Assembly: GCA_030670005.1 (NCBI GenBank)
Contig: DAOVCL010000080.1
Span: forward strand, 1-8,483
DNA from: Candidatus Zixiibacteriota bacterium
GTDB taxonomy: Bacteria > SM23-81 > DAOVCL01
Length of the DNA: 8,483 nucleotides
Direction of reading: 5' to 3'
Position 1 is the first letter of the stretch. Each line of letters opens with the position of its first letter. Below the pieces are notes generated by a model. It saw only the letters and a list, made by a program, of their open reading frames with translations. It was not told where the DNA came from and made no database searches. The translations under genes and the position numbers were made by a program. Below, piece after piece: positions 1 through 7,028 of the stretch.

Positions 1-909
1 GGTAAAAGTTGGCAGTTTGCTGGACAGGGGATAAGGAATTATTGGACTGAGTCGTTGGTCATAGACCCCATCAACCCGGAAGTTCTCTATGTCTGCTCAG
101 CGGCGCTTGAACCTTTTTACGGAGAGTTATACAAAAGCATAGATGGGGCAGAAAGTTGGGAATTGGCTATGGAAGGTATTCCATGGAGAGTTCACCTTCG
201 TCCCTTAGCCATTGATCCGAGAAACCCGAATACAATCTATGCTGGTGTTGGCGAGGGGGATCCACTCGATGACGCCGTATATAAAACCGTAGATGGGGCG
301 AAAAATTGGGTGAAGGCAGACAGTGGACTTCAAAGTGAGACTGGCTGTACTCCATATGTAGCGGTTGATCCACTCAACCCCCATATCATTTACGCTGGAA
401 CTCGAAGGGAAGGTATCTTCAAAAGCACTGATGGTGCTCAAAGCTGGGAGGATTTCAGCGAGGGGTTGCCAGAAAACATTTGGGTCGCCACTCTAACGGT
501 TGCCCCAACTACACCAGTTAAGATATATGCAGGGACATTTTACCGCGGTGTGTGGTGTTATACTGATACTCTGAGTGGGGTAGAGGATAACCCCTCCCCT
601 GACCTCCTTCCCAGACAACCTTCTCTTGCCCAGAATTATCCCAATCCGTTCAACTCAAATACAGCTATCAGCTATCAGTTGTCAGGGGTCAGGCCACACC
701 ACACAACCCTCCAGGTCTACAACATCTTGGGGCAGGAGGTGAGGACTCTGGTGGATGAAGACCAGAGGGCTGGCTATTACAAGGTAAGCTGGGATGGGAG
801 GGACAGCAAGGGGAAAGAGGTCTCCAGTGGAGTCTACTTCTATAGGTTGGAAGTGATAGGTGATAGGTTAAAGGTAACCAAGACCAGGAAGATGATACTG
901 CTGCGTTAG
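1..909 (+). CDS. Secreted Asp-box (BNR) beta-propeller protein with T9SS sorting domain, 5'-truncated by the window
   Basis: The reading frame is open from base 1, so the gene starts upstream. A TTG at 55 is in frame but has no ribosome binding site and lies inside a repeat unit, so I do not take it as the start. The visible 302 residues contain three complete Asp-box motifs (S/T-x-D-G-x-x-W): SIDGAESW at about residue 46, TVDGAKNW at 96 and STDGAQSW at 142. The tail of a fourth (GKSW) is at the very start. Between them are recurring (I/V)DP-NP---YAG strands, as in sortilin/Ycf48-like propellers. Residues 209-302 are a FlgD-like T9SS type A sorting domain. In this family the sorting domain takes the protein across the outer membrane and is then usually removed or replaced by a surface anchor. 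The propeller probably binds a ligand or partner; no catalytic residues for a glycosidase are evident. It is the first visible gene of a three-gene run. The sorting domain carries heptameric DNA repeats at 662-694 and 845-875. Confidence 0.9.
   Translation, partial: GKSWQFAGQGIRNYWTESLVIDPINPEVLYVCSAALEPFYGELYKSIDGAESWELAMEGIPWRVHLRPLAIDPRNPNTIYAGVGEGDPLDDAVYKTVDGAKNWVKADSGLQSETGCTPYVAVDPLNPHIIYAGTRREGIFKSTDGAQSWEDFSEGLPENIWVATLTVAPTTPVKIYAGTFYRGVWCYTDTLSGVEDNPSPDLLPRQPSLAQNYPNPFNSNTAISYQLSGVRPHHTTLQVYNILGQEVRTLVDEDQRAGYYKVSWDGRDSKGKEVSSGVYFYRLEVIGDRLKVTKTRKMILLR
662..694 (+). repeat. Heptameric repeat tract in sorting-domain loop 1 (first gene)
   Basis: CAG recurs exactly every seven bases at 662, 669, 676, 683 and 690. 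The units include two copies of AGCTATC followed by AGTTGTC and AGGGGTC. Read on the minus strand the tract gives TGATAGC-type heptamers. It encodes the loop between the first strand of the sorting domain (AISYQLSGVR) and the TLQVYN strand. The GTC anchors at 681 and 688 fall at the same codons as the GTC anchors of the GC-rich tract in the next two genes. Confidence 0.75.
845..875 (+). repeat. Heptameric repeat tract in sorting-domain loop 2 (first gene)
   Basis: GGT or AGT recurs every seven bases at 845, 852, 859, 866 and 873, with two perfect GATAGGT units at 855-868. It encodes the stretch YRLEVIGDRLKV just before the terminal KTRKMILLR. The peptidase gene has four fewer residues at this site and no heptamers, so the tract may account for the extra length. 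The TGATAGG unit resembles the TGATAGC seen on the minus strand of the loop 1 tract, in opposite orientation. Confidence 0.65.
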
Positions 910-936
910 TTTGAACCAAAAAAGCAACAACTTTAC

Positions 937-942
937 AGGAGG
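937..942 (+). promoter_or_regulatory. Shine-Dalgarno AGGAGG that fixes the second gene's start at 951
   Basis: A perfect AGGAGG lies eight bases before ATG 951. The in-frame GTG at 942 overlaps this site and therefore cannot be the start it serves. Starting at 951 also gives a clean signal peptide. Confidence 0.85.
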
Positions 943-950
943 TGGTTAGA

Positions 951-2288
951 ATGTCGGCTTCTAAACTTTGTTTAACTTTAAGCTTACTCCCCCTTATTCT
1001 TGTCTCCACAGCTATTGCAGGTGAGAATGAGTGGACGACAAATGGGCCTTATGGAGTAAGCATCTCCTCTTTAGTGGTTGACGATCTCTTTGATGTAATT
1101 TTCGCCGGTAGTGACACAAATGGGGTCTACCGGTCTGCTTATGCAGGAACGACCTGGGTTGAAATCAATCAGGGCCTTACAGATCTCAAAGTCACCTCAC
1201 TTACCTCCGTTTGTCCCCTCGGCAAGAACTATTGCCCCTTCTTGTATGCTGGGACCTCAGAAGGAGGCATCTTCCTGCTTTGTCCAGGTGATAGTGTGTG
1301 GCAGGAGATTAACCTGGGCCTGACCAGTCTTGAAATCCTCTGTCTCTCTTCTGATCGGATCTGGACTGTTTATACTGGCACATCTGATGGAATCTTCAGA
1401 AGATACTTCGGGGATACCACCTGGGTTGATGTGTATAAACCCATATATGGCCCCCCCAATGTTCCTGTCTGGGCCATTCAGGTATGCGGTTGGACTGAAG
1501 ATACAGTTTATGCTGGGGGGAATGATGGCCTTGAAAGGGACTTTATCGTCAAAACAACTAATTGCGGGGTAGATTGGAATTTAGTAGGGATCTTTATAGG
1601 ACTTCGCTGTATCGCTATTGATCCTCGTGCCCTGAAAACTATATATGTGGGAGATTGCTGTGGTGTGGTAAATAAGAGCACAGATGGTGGAGCCACCTGG
1701 ACATCTTCTCATGAAGGGTTGCCACATAAAGACATCCTTTGCCTTGTGGTCGATCCCGATTCATCTAACCTCGTCTATGCGGGCACAGACGGCAGTGGGG
1801 TTTATAGAAGCCTCGATGGTGGGCAAACCTGGTCAGAGATGAACACTGGGCTCACGGCATTGAAGGTAGCAGCCCTTGCCACTTCCCAATTTACCGATAA
1901 GATATACGCAGGAACGAATGATGGTGTGTTCGAATATACGATGCTCACGGGTGTCAAGGATGATTATGGGTTGAAAGGTATCCCTTTACGCTTTGAGTTG
2001 AGCCAGAACTATCCCAATCCGTTTAATTCCTCCACCCTCATCCGCTACCACCTGTCCGCCGTCCGCAGTCGGCCGTCCGCCGTCACCCTCCAGGTCTACA
2101 ACATCCTGGGGCAAGAGATAAGGACTCTTGTTGATGAAGAACAGAGGGCTGGCTATTATAAAGTCTGTTGGGATGGAAGGAATGACCAGGGTAAGGAGGT
2201 CTCCAGTGGGCTCTACTTTTACAGGTTAGAGGTGAAAGGTCAAAATACAAAGGTGACCGAGACCAGGAAGATGATCTTGCTGCGTTAA
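951..2288 (+). CDS. Secreted seven-repeat Asp-box beta-propeller protein with T9SS sorting domain
   Basis: A 445-residue secreted protein. The ATG at 951 is chosen over an in-frame GTG at 942 because AGGAGG at 937-942 is spaced for 951. Residues 1-23 form a signal peptide (SKLCLTLSLLPLILVSTAIA, cleavage after A23). Seven propeller repeats follow, each built on a (Y/F)AG(T/S)-x-x-G-(V/I)-(F/Y) strand. Only two have a canonical Asp-box: STDGGATW at about 243 and SLDGGQTW at about 287. The others are degenerate (for example SAYAGTTW) but keep the tryptophan. Seven repeats would make a closed seven-bladed propeller. Cysteines are frequent (for example CPLGKNYC and GDCCG), suggesting disulphides outside the cytoplasm. 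Residues 350-445 are the FlgD-like T9SS sorting domain. The gene sits 41 bases after the previous stop and 26 bases before the next start, so it is probably co-transcribed with both. Ligand unknown; a binding or scaffold role is inferred. Its sorting domain carries heptameric repeats at 2054-2084 and 2224-2254. Confidence 0.92.
   Translation: MSASKLCLTLSLLPLILVSTAIAGENEWTTNGPYGVSISSLVVDDLFDVIFAGSDTNGVYRSAYAGTTWVEINQGLTDLKVTSLTSVCPLGKNYCPFLYAGTSEGGIFLLCPGDSVWQEINLGLTSLEILCLSSDRIWTVYTGTSDGIFRRYFGDTTWVDVYKPIYGPPNVPVWAIQVCGWTEDTVYAGGNDGLERDFIVKTTNCGVDWNLVGIFIGLRCIAIDPRALKTIYVGDCCGVVNKSTDGGATWTSSHEGLPHKDILCLVVDPDSSNLVYAGTDGSGVYRSLDGGQTWSEMNTGLTALKVAALATSQFTDKIYAGTNDGVFEYTMLTGVKDDYGLKGIPLRFELSQNYPNPFNSSTLIRYHLSAVRSRPSAVTLQVYNILGQEIRTLVDEEQRAGYYKVCWDGRNDQGKEVSSGLYFYRLEVKGQNTKVTETRKMILLR
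2003..2089 (+). repeat. Near-identical DNA repeat, copy A (pairs with 6733-6819)
   Basis: These 87 bases match 6733-6819 with four differences by eye, and the last 61 bases (2029-2089) have only one. Outside this block the two sorting domains are clearly less alike at the DNA level. The block covers the QNYPNPFN motif, the first strand and the heptamer tract, and it ends exactly where similarity to the first gene's sorting domain takes over. Confidence 0.85.
2054..2084 (+). repeat. GC-rich heptamer tract GTCCGCC in sorting-domain loop 1 (second gene)
   Basis: GTC recurs exactly every seven bases at 2054, 2061, 2068, 2075 and 2082. The units are GTCCGCC, GTCCGCA, GTCGGCC and GTCCGCC. Because seven is not a multiple of three, the tract reads through all frames and encodes a seven-residue periodic peptide, SAVRSRPSAV. 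It is longer than the short turn usual at this position in T9SS sorting domains. Confidence 0.85.
2224..2254 (+). repeat. Degenerate heptamer tract in sorting-domain loop 2 (second gene)
   Basis: GGT occurs at 2224, 2231, 2238 and 2252, all on a seven-base period with one unit (2245) lost. It lies at the same place as the GATAGGT tract of the first gene and encodes RLEVKGQNTKV. The units (AGAGGTG, AAAGGTC, AAAGGTG) are more decayed than in the first gene. Confidence 0.55.
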
Positions 2289-2314
2289 TTTTCACTCATA
2301 AGGGGGGAATCCAT

Positions 2315-5300
2315 ATGAACATACCAAAGAAGGTGGCTATTTGGGTAAGTTTGTTGATTATACCCACTTCAATAAGCATCCAGGCCTATGCTGAGGTTTC
2401 CCATACCGTGACCTTTTCTGTAACCGATCTAACCCTTGGGGAGAAGAACGGCTATGCCACAGTTAATCTGGCTGGGTGCGACTTTTATACTACTGCTATT
2501 GGTGAACCCAGGTTGCCCCTTAAGCAAATTCGCCTGGTTATCCCGCGAAATGTCGAGATCTCCGAGGTGACCATCACCGATTCTACCTTAGAAGTCATCA
2601 AGGGCAGTTATTACCTCTATCCAGTTCAACCTCCTATAGAGATCGGTTTTGATACACCCGGGCCTGATTTTGTGCCCCCTGATTCGGTGGTTTACTCTTC
2701 GACTTCACTTTATCCTCAACACCTGGTAGAGGTAGTTTCCCAGGGATATATGGGCGGCGTCCATCTGGTAACTTTAAGGGTTTCCCCCATTCGTTATTTT
2801 CCGGCCAAGAGACAATTGAGGTTATACTCAAAGATATCGTTTACTCTAAACTTTACCCCTTCAGAACACGAAATACAACCCATATTAAAGAGGAGCACCT
2901 GGGTTCAGGAGAGGATCGAGAAGATAGTCAGGAGTATGGTTGACAACCCGGAAAGTGTGGATAATTCAGGAGACAACTCGGCCCCCTTGGAGAGAGGGAC
3001 TTTGACCACCAAAAAGCTTTCCATTTCCTCCTCCCCCACATCTCAGGATAATTCCGTGCCCTTTGTCATCATTACCTCTGAAGCTTTTAAGCCACAGTTC
3101 CAGAGGCTGGCCACTTGGGCAACCAGGAAAGGCTGGCCAACAGAGATAAGGACTATTTCCTGGATCTCCTCTAATTATGGTGGGTGCGATCTCCAGGAGA
3201 AGGTGAGGAATTTCATCAAGGATGCCTACTCCAAATGGGAGACAAGGGGGGTCCTATTGGGTGGAGATACCCAAATAGTTCCCACCCGGATAGGTTATAC
3301 CACAAAGAAGGAGTGGCCATGGCCGGGCGGCGGTGAATATTTCTATTTGCCCACTGACTTTTACTATTCGGCCTTGGATGGCAGTTGGAATTATGATGGA
3401 GACAGCGATTTTGGGGACTCCTACTATGATGATTACCACCCTGATCTCATTTTGGGCTTGGGTAGGGCCTCAGTGGAGGATACCATTGAGGCAAGGATTT
3501 TCGTGGATAAGATATTGAAGTATGAGAAGGACCCCGATCCTGCATACCTGACCAGGGTGCTCTTGATGGGGGCTTCAATACTTGAAGGGTGTAGTGATTC
3601 CTATGGCCAGGATTTAAAGGATACGATAGACTGTTATATCCCCAATGGTTTTGAAGTCTATAAATTATACTCCCATCATAACCAATATGGAGGAGATGCA
3701 GACTTAAACAGGAGCAATGCAGTTGACCGATTGAATATTGGCTACCATCTGGTCAACCATTTTGATCACAGCAGTCCCTATACCCTGGGGACGGGAACGA
3801 GGTGCCATTGGGGCAGTGAAAGGTTGATAGGATTAGAGGATGTTGATGTCTTAGAGAATAAGAACAAATTTTCTATCCTTCTCTCTTTTACCTGTTCCTC
3901 CAATGACTTCACCAAAAGCTCCCTTTCCGAGCATATTATGAGCAACCCAGATGGAGGTTGTCTAGCCTTCATCGGCAACACCAGGATCACTTGGTGGGGA
4001 GATCAAGAGGGGGATATAGAATTTTTCCGGGTTCTTTTCCATAATCGGACACCCCTGTATAATCTGGGAGAGGCCTTTACTGCAGCGAGAATAAAGGACC
4101 CAAAGAAGAGATTTAACATCTGCAATCTGAACTTACTCGGTAATCCTGCTATGCCTATCTGGACCCACCCACCAAACACCCTCCTTGTCTCCTATGATAG
4201 CTTGGTCACCAATGGAGAGATGGAGTTTACGGTGAGGGTCAGGGATTCTGCAACAGGGGTTTATGTGAACAATGCTTCAGTCTGCCTACAAAAGGAGAGG
4301 GAGGATTATGCGGTAGGGAGGACATTCGATGGAAGGGTAACCTTTAACTTCACCCCGGATACTCCGGGGACCCTCTGGATTACGGTTACCGGATATTGCC
4401 TTGATGTCAACGGAGAGAAGAGGGACTACCTTCCCTACGAGGGCTATGCAAAGGTTATCACCGCCTCTACTGCGTGTCTGTATCAAAGTGGCCTGAGGAT
4501 AGATGACGGCGAAACTGCTAAAAGCAACGGAAATGGCGACGGAAGGGTGGATGTCGGTGAGTCCATTGGGCTAAAGGTTACCTTGCGAAATAGCGGCAAT
4601 GCACCTGCCGAGGATGTTACTGCTACCCTCTCCTCTGAATCGCCATATATCACCATAACTGATAGCTCAGAAAGCTTTGGCACCATCCTTCCAGGAGACT
4701 CGGCAACATCTGTTGAGGATTTCGGCTTTCAGGTCAGTATCGACTATCCCCACGATGCCAATCCCGTTGTCCCTTTCACTCTGAACATTAAGGACTCCAA
4801 TGACAGCACCTGGGCGGATAAACTCTGGCTCACCGTTTATTGGCCAGAGCTTGGGCACAGTGGCCATATCGTTGATGATGGCGGAAATGGGATACCTGAA
4901 CCAGGGGAGACAATTGATTTTCACCCTGAGGTTACAAACACTGGCTCAGGATCGGCCAGAGGGGTGTGGGCTAAGTTGAGCACCAACAGCGAGCAGATCA
5001 CCATAATTTCAGGCGGCCTCTATCTGGGAGACATACCCCCTCGGTTTCCTGGTCAAGGTGAAAAGGGAAGGCTTAGGTTTAGCCTCTCTTACGGTTATGA
5101 CCCTGAAGATGACAGCTTGACCTTAACCTTGGAAGACCACTACGGAAAAAGGTGGAGACATAGGTTCGAGCTTTCTCCACCATCTGGGGTAACCAATCTG
5201 CAGGCCTTAGCCGGTCCTGATAGAAGCATTAAACTCCTCTGGACTCCCCCCCGCTGGACAGAGGATCTGGCCGGTTACAATGTCTACCGAGGCGACTCCT

Positions 5301-7006
5301 GCGATGGCCCATTTTCTCGGCTAAATCCCCTCTTGATTACCAGCTCCTGTTTTGAAGACCGCAGCCTGGGAGAGAAGCCAAAGGCCTTTTACCGGGTGAC
5401 GACATTAGACTATTCCTCCAATGAAAGTGCACCTAAGGTAGTGTTGGGGGCTGTTAACCCCCCTTTTCAGAAGGGATGGCCACAAAAATTAGGCCAGGAG
5501 GGGATAAACCATTCTTCCCCAGCGGTGGTAAGTATAGGGGACAGCTCAGTAATCTGTTTCGCCATGGACAGATGTATCTATCTTCTCTCCTCCTCAGGGA
5601 TGGTTATGCCTGGATGGCCTAAGACTCTCCCTCGGAGGGTAGAATCCTCCCCTGCCCTGGCCGATCTGAATGGAGATGAAAAATTAGAGGTAGTGGTCAA
5701 TGGTGATCAAACCGATACCCTCTATATATGGGATTTGATGGGGAATCCGGTTCTTCCGGGGCATATACACACCCCTGGCTGGTCGAGTGCTCCACCGGCT
5801 ATCTATGACCTCGATAAAGATGGAGATCTGGAGATCCTCTCCCCTGAGGGGAGTAGGCTTTATGCCCTGAACTCTAATGGGAAGGTCCTCCCTGGCTGGC
5901 CGGTTACCTTGGCTGGAGCGGTGAACCCCCCAGCGGTGGGGGATCTGAGCGCTGATTCTACTATTGGGATAGCGGTGAGCACGAACGATTCAGAGGGGCA
6001 CATCTATCTCTTGGATGTAGACGGGGATATCCTCTGGACCCGCACCACAGGAGGTTATAACAATATCCCTCCGGTCCTGGGTGATATCGACCGCGATGGA
6101 AGTCTGGAGGTCATTTTGGCCAATTTGACCAGCAAGATGATATATGTCTGGCATTCCGATGGTAGCCTGATGGATGGCTGGCCCAGTTATCTGGGGTATG
6201 GGTGGTATATAGGTGGGCCTCCTGCCCTGGGAGATGTCAGTGGGGATGACCATTTAGAGCTCCTTGTGGGAGCCTATGACGGAAAAATTGGTCACTTTTG
6301 GTGCCTGGACTGGAGGGGAAACATCCTATTCCACAAGGAAATAGGTGAAATCTATTCCCCTGCTGTAATCGGTGACATTGACGGCGATAACCAATCTGAG
6401 ATTATAGTGGCTTCCGCAGATCAGAAGCTCTATGGCTTTGAGGGGGATGGCACGAATGCTTTAGGATTCCCCATTCTCACCAATGGTGGGTTCTACTCCT
6501 CACCAGCGATTGCTGATGTGGATAAGGATGGGGATGTAGAGATTGTAGCCCTCAACTCTCGAGGCGAAGTCTGTATCTGGGACTTATCGGGTAGTTATAG
6601 CGCGGATAATATCGAGTGGGGGATGTATATGCACGACATCTATCACAGCGGATGTTACGGATTTGACCCCTTTAATGCAGTCAATGAACCTAAGGGGGAC
6701 TTTTATAGACTGCCTCAGAGGATTGCCCTCTCCCAGAACTATCCCAATCCGTTCAACCCCTCCACCCTCATCCGCTACCACCTGTCCGCCGTCCGCGGTC
6801 GGCCGTCCGCCGTCACCCTGAAGATTTACAATGTGCTGGGGCAGTTGGTCAGCACTCTGGTGGATGAAAGGCAGGTTCCTGGCTACTATTCTGTGAGCTG
6901 GGATGGACGGGATAGCCTGGGCAAGGAGGTCTCCAGCGGGATCTACTTTTACAGAATGAAGGCAGGGGATTTTGTGAAGACAAGGAAGATGATTCTTTTG
7001 AAATAA
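2315..7006 (+). CDS. Gingipain-like C25 cysteine peptidase with propeller and T9SS sorting domain
   Basis: A 1563-residue secreted peptidase. ATG 2315 follows a G-rich Shine-Dalgarno (AGGGGGG, 2301-2307). Residues 1-26 are a signal peptide (cleavage after AYA). About 30-200 resemble the C25 propeptide (GEPRLPLKQIRLVIP). A polar linker with possible Lys/Arg cleavage sites (about 205-248) leads to the C25 catalytic domain (about 250-615). Likely catalytic residues are His485 (NHFDHSS) and Cys527 (SFTCSSNDF), followed by the typical GGCLAFIGNTRITWWG and NLLGNPAMPIW. The usual GHG around the histidine is DHS here. After it come an Ig-like domain (about 620-715), two related CARDB-like domains (about 727-843 and 846-955, each opening with a DDG-NG-GE pattern), a fibronectin III domain (about 956-1045) and a propeller (about 1048-1450) of eight repeats of about 47 residues. 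Seven of those repeats carry calcium-type DxDxDG-like loops (start residues 1117, 1165, 1210, 1257, 1307, 1354, 1401). Residues 1472-1563 are the T9SS sorting domain. Expected role: extracellular or surface proteolysis. Substrate preference cannot be read from the sequence. Confidence 0.93.
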   Translation: MNIPKKVAIWVSLLIIPTSISIQAYAEVSHTVTFSVTDLTLGEKNGYATVNLAGCDFYTTAIGEPRLPLKQIRLVIPRNVEISEVTITDSTLEVIKGSYYLYPVQPPIEIGFDTPGPDFVPPDSVVYSSTSLYPQHLVEVVSQGYMGGVHLVTLRVSPIRYFPAKRQLRLYSKISFTLNFTPSEHEIQPILKRSTWVQERIEKIVRSMVDNPESVDNSGDNSAPLERGTLTTKKLSISSSPTSQDNSVPFVIITSEAFKPQFQRLATWATRKGWPTEIRTISWISSNYGGCDLQEKVRNFIKDAYSKWETRGVLLGGDTQIVPTRIGYTTKKEWPWPGGGEYFYLPTDFYYSALDGSWNYDGDSDFGDSYYDDYHPDLILGLGRASVEDTIEARIFVDKILKYEKDPDPAYLTRVLLMGASILEGCSDSYGQDLKDTIDCYIPNGFEVYKLYSHHNQYGGDADLNRSNAVDRLNIGYHLVNHFDHSSPYTLGTGTRCHWGSERLIGLEDVDVLENKNKFSILLSFTCSSNDFTKSSLSEHIMSNPDGGCLAFIGNTRITWWGDQEGDIEFFRVLFHNRTPLYNLGEAFTAARIKDPKKRFNICNLNLLGNPAMPIWTHPPNTLLVSYDSLVTNGEMEFTVRVRDSATGVYVNNASVCLQKEREDYAVGRTFDGRVTFNFTPDTPGTLWITVTGYCLDVNGEKRDYLPYEGYAKVITASTACLYQSGLRIDDGETAKSNGNGDGRVDVGESIGLKVTLRNSGNAPAEDVTATLSSESPYITITDSSESFGTILPGDSATSVEDFGFQVSIDYPHDANPVVPFTLNIKDSNDSTWADKLWLTVYWPELGHSGHIVDDGGNGIPEPGETIDFHPEVTNTGSGSARGVWAKLSTNSEQITIISGGLYLGDIPPRFPGQGEKGRLRFSLSYGYDPEDDSLTLTLEDHYGKRWRHRFELSPPSGVTNLQALAGPDRSIKLLWTPPRWTEDLAGYNVYRGDSCDGPFSRLNPLLITSSCFEDRSLGEKPKAFYRVTTLDYSSNESAPKVVLGAVNPPFQKGWPQKLGQEGINHSSPAVVSIGDSSVICFAMDRCIYLLSSSGMVMPGWPKTLPRRVESSPALADLNGDEKLEVVVNGDQTDTLYIWDLMGNPVLPGHIHTPGWSSAPPAIYDLDKDGDLEILSPEGSRLYALNSNGKVLPGWPVTLAGAVNPPAVGDLSADSTIGIAVSTNDSEGHIYLLDVDGDILWTRTTGGYNNIPPVLGDIDRDGSLEVILANLTSKMIYVWHSDGSLMDGWPSYLGYGWYIGGPPALGDVSGDDHLELLVGAYDGKIGHFWCLDWRGNILFHKEIGEIYSPAVIGDIDGDNQSEIIVASADQKLYGFEGDGTNALGFPILTNGGFYSSPAIADVDKDGDVEIVALNSRGEVCIWDLSGSYSADNIEWGMYMHDIYHSGCYGFDPFNAVNEPKGDFYRLPQRIALSQNYPNPFNPSTLIRYHLSAVRGRPSAVTLKIYNVLGQLVSTLVDERQVPGYYSVSWDGRDSLGKEVSSGIYFYRMKAGDFVKTRKMILLK
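6733..6819 (+). repeat. Near-identical DNA repeat, copy B (pairs with 2003-2089)
   Basis: Second copy of the 87-base block, 4730 bases downstream in the same orientation and in the homologous part of the sorting domain. Downstream of 6819 the match falls off sharply, which points to gene conversion or recent recombination limited to this segment rather than duplication of the whole domain. Confidence 0.85.
6784..6814 (+). repeat. GC-rich heptamer tract GTCCGCC in sorting-domain loop 1 (peptidase gene)
   Basis: GTC recurs every seven bases at 6784, 6791, 6798, 6805 and 6812. The tract differs from that of the second gene by one base (GTCCGCG for GTCCGCA), changing the encoded loop from SAVRSRPSAV to SAVRGRPSAV. 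This gene has no heptamers at loop 2. Confidence 0.85.
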
Positions 7007-7028
7007 GGCCAAATGACCTCCTCGCCCC

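Noticed and set aside
55..909. TTG at 55 as the true start of the first gene
   Set aside because: The frame is open upstream to base 1 and already encodes an Asp-box tail (GKSW) and a blade strand there. There is no Shine-Dalgarno and no signal peptide at 55.
942..950. GTG at 942 as start of the second gene
   Set aside because: It overlaps the AGGAGG motif, which is correctly spaced for ATG 951.
689..1009. Minus-strand open frame spanning the gap between the first two genes
   Set aside because: Composition is typical of an antisense frame (Ser/Pro/Leu-rich), there is no ribosome binding site, and both flanking plus-strand genes are well supported.
2054..2084. GTCCGCC tract as a CRISPR-like array or REP/hairpin element
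   Set aside because: There are no spacers between units, unit length is seven bases, and it is fully coding in two genes. It is a short tandem repeat, not a CRISPR or an extragenic palindrome.
6584..7012. 142-residue minus-strand open frame opposite the end of the peptidase gene
   Set aside because: It is the antisense shadow of the sorting domain. It has no recognisable protein features, and similar antisense frames appear opposite the other two sorting domains, as expected from shared DNA.
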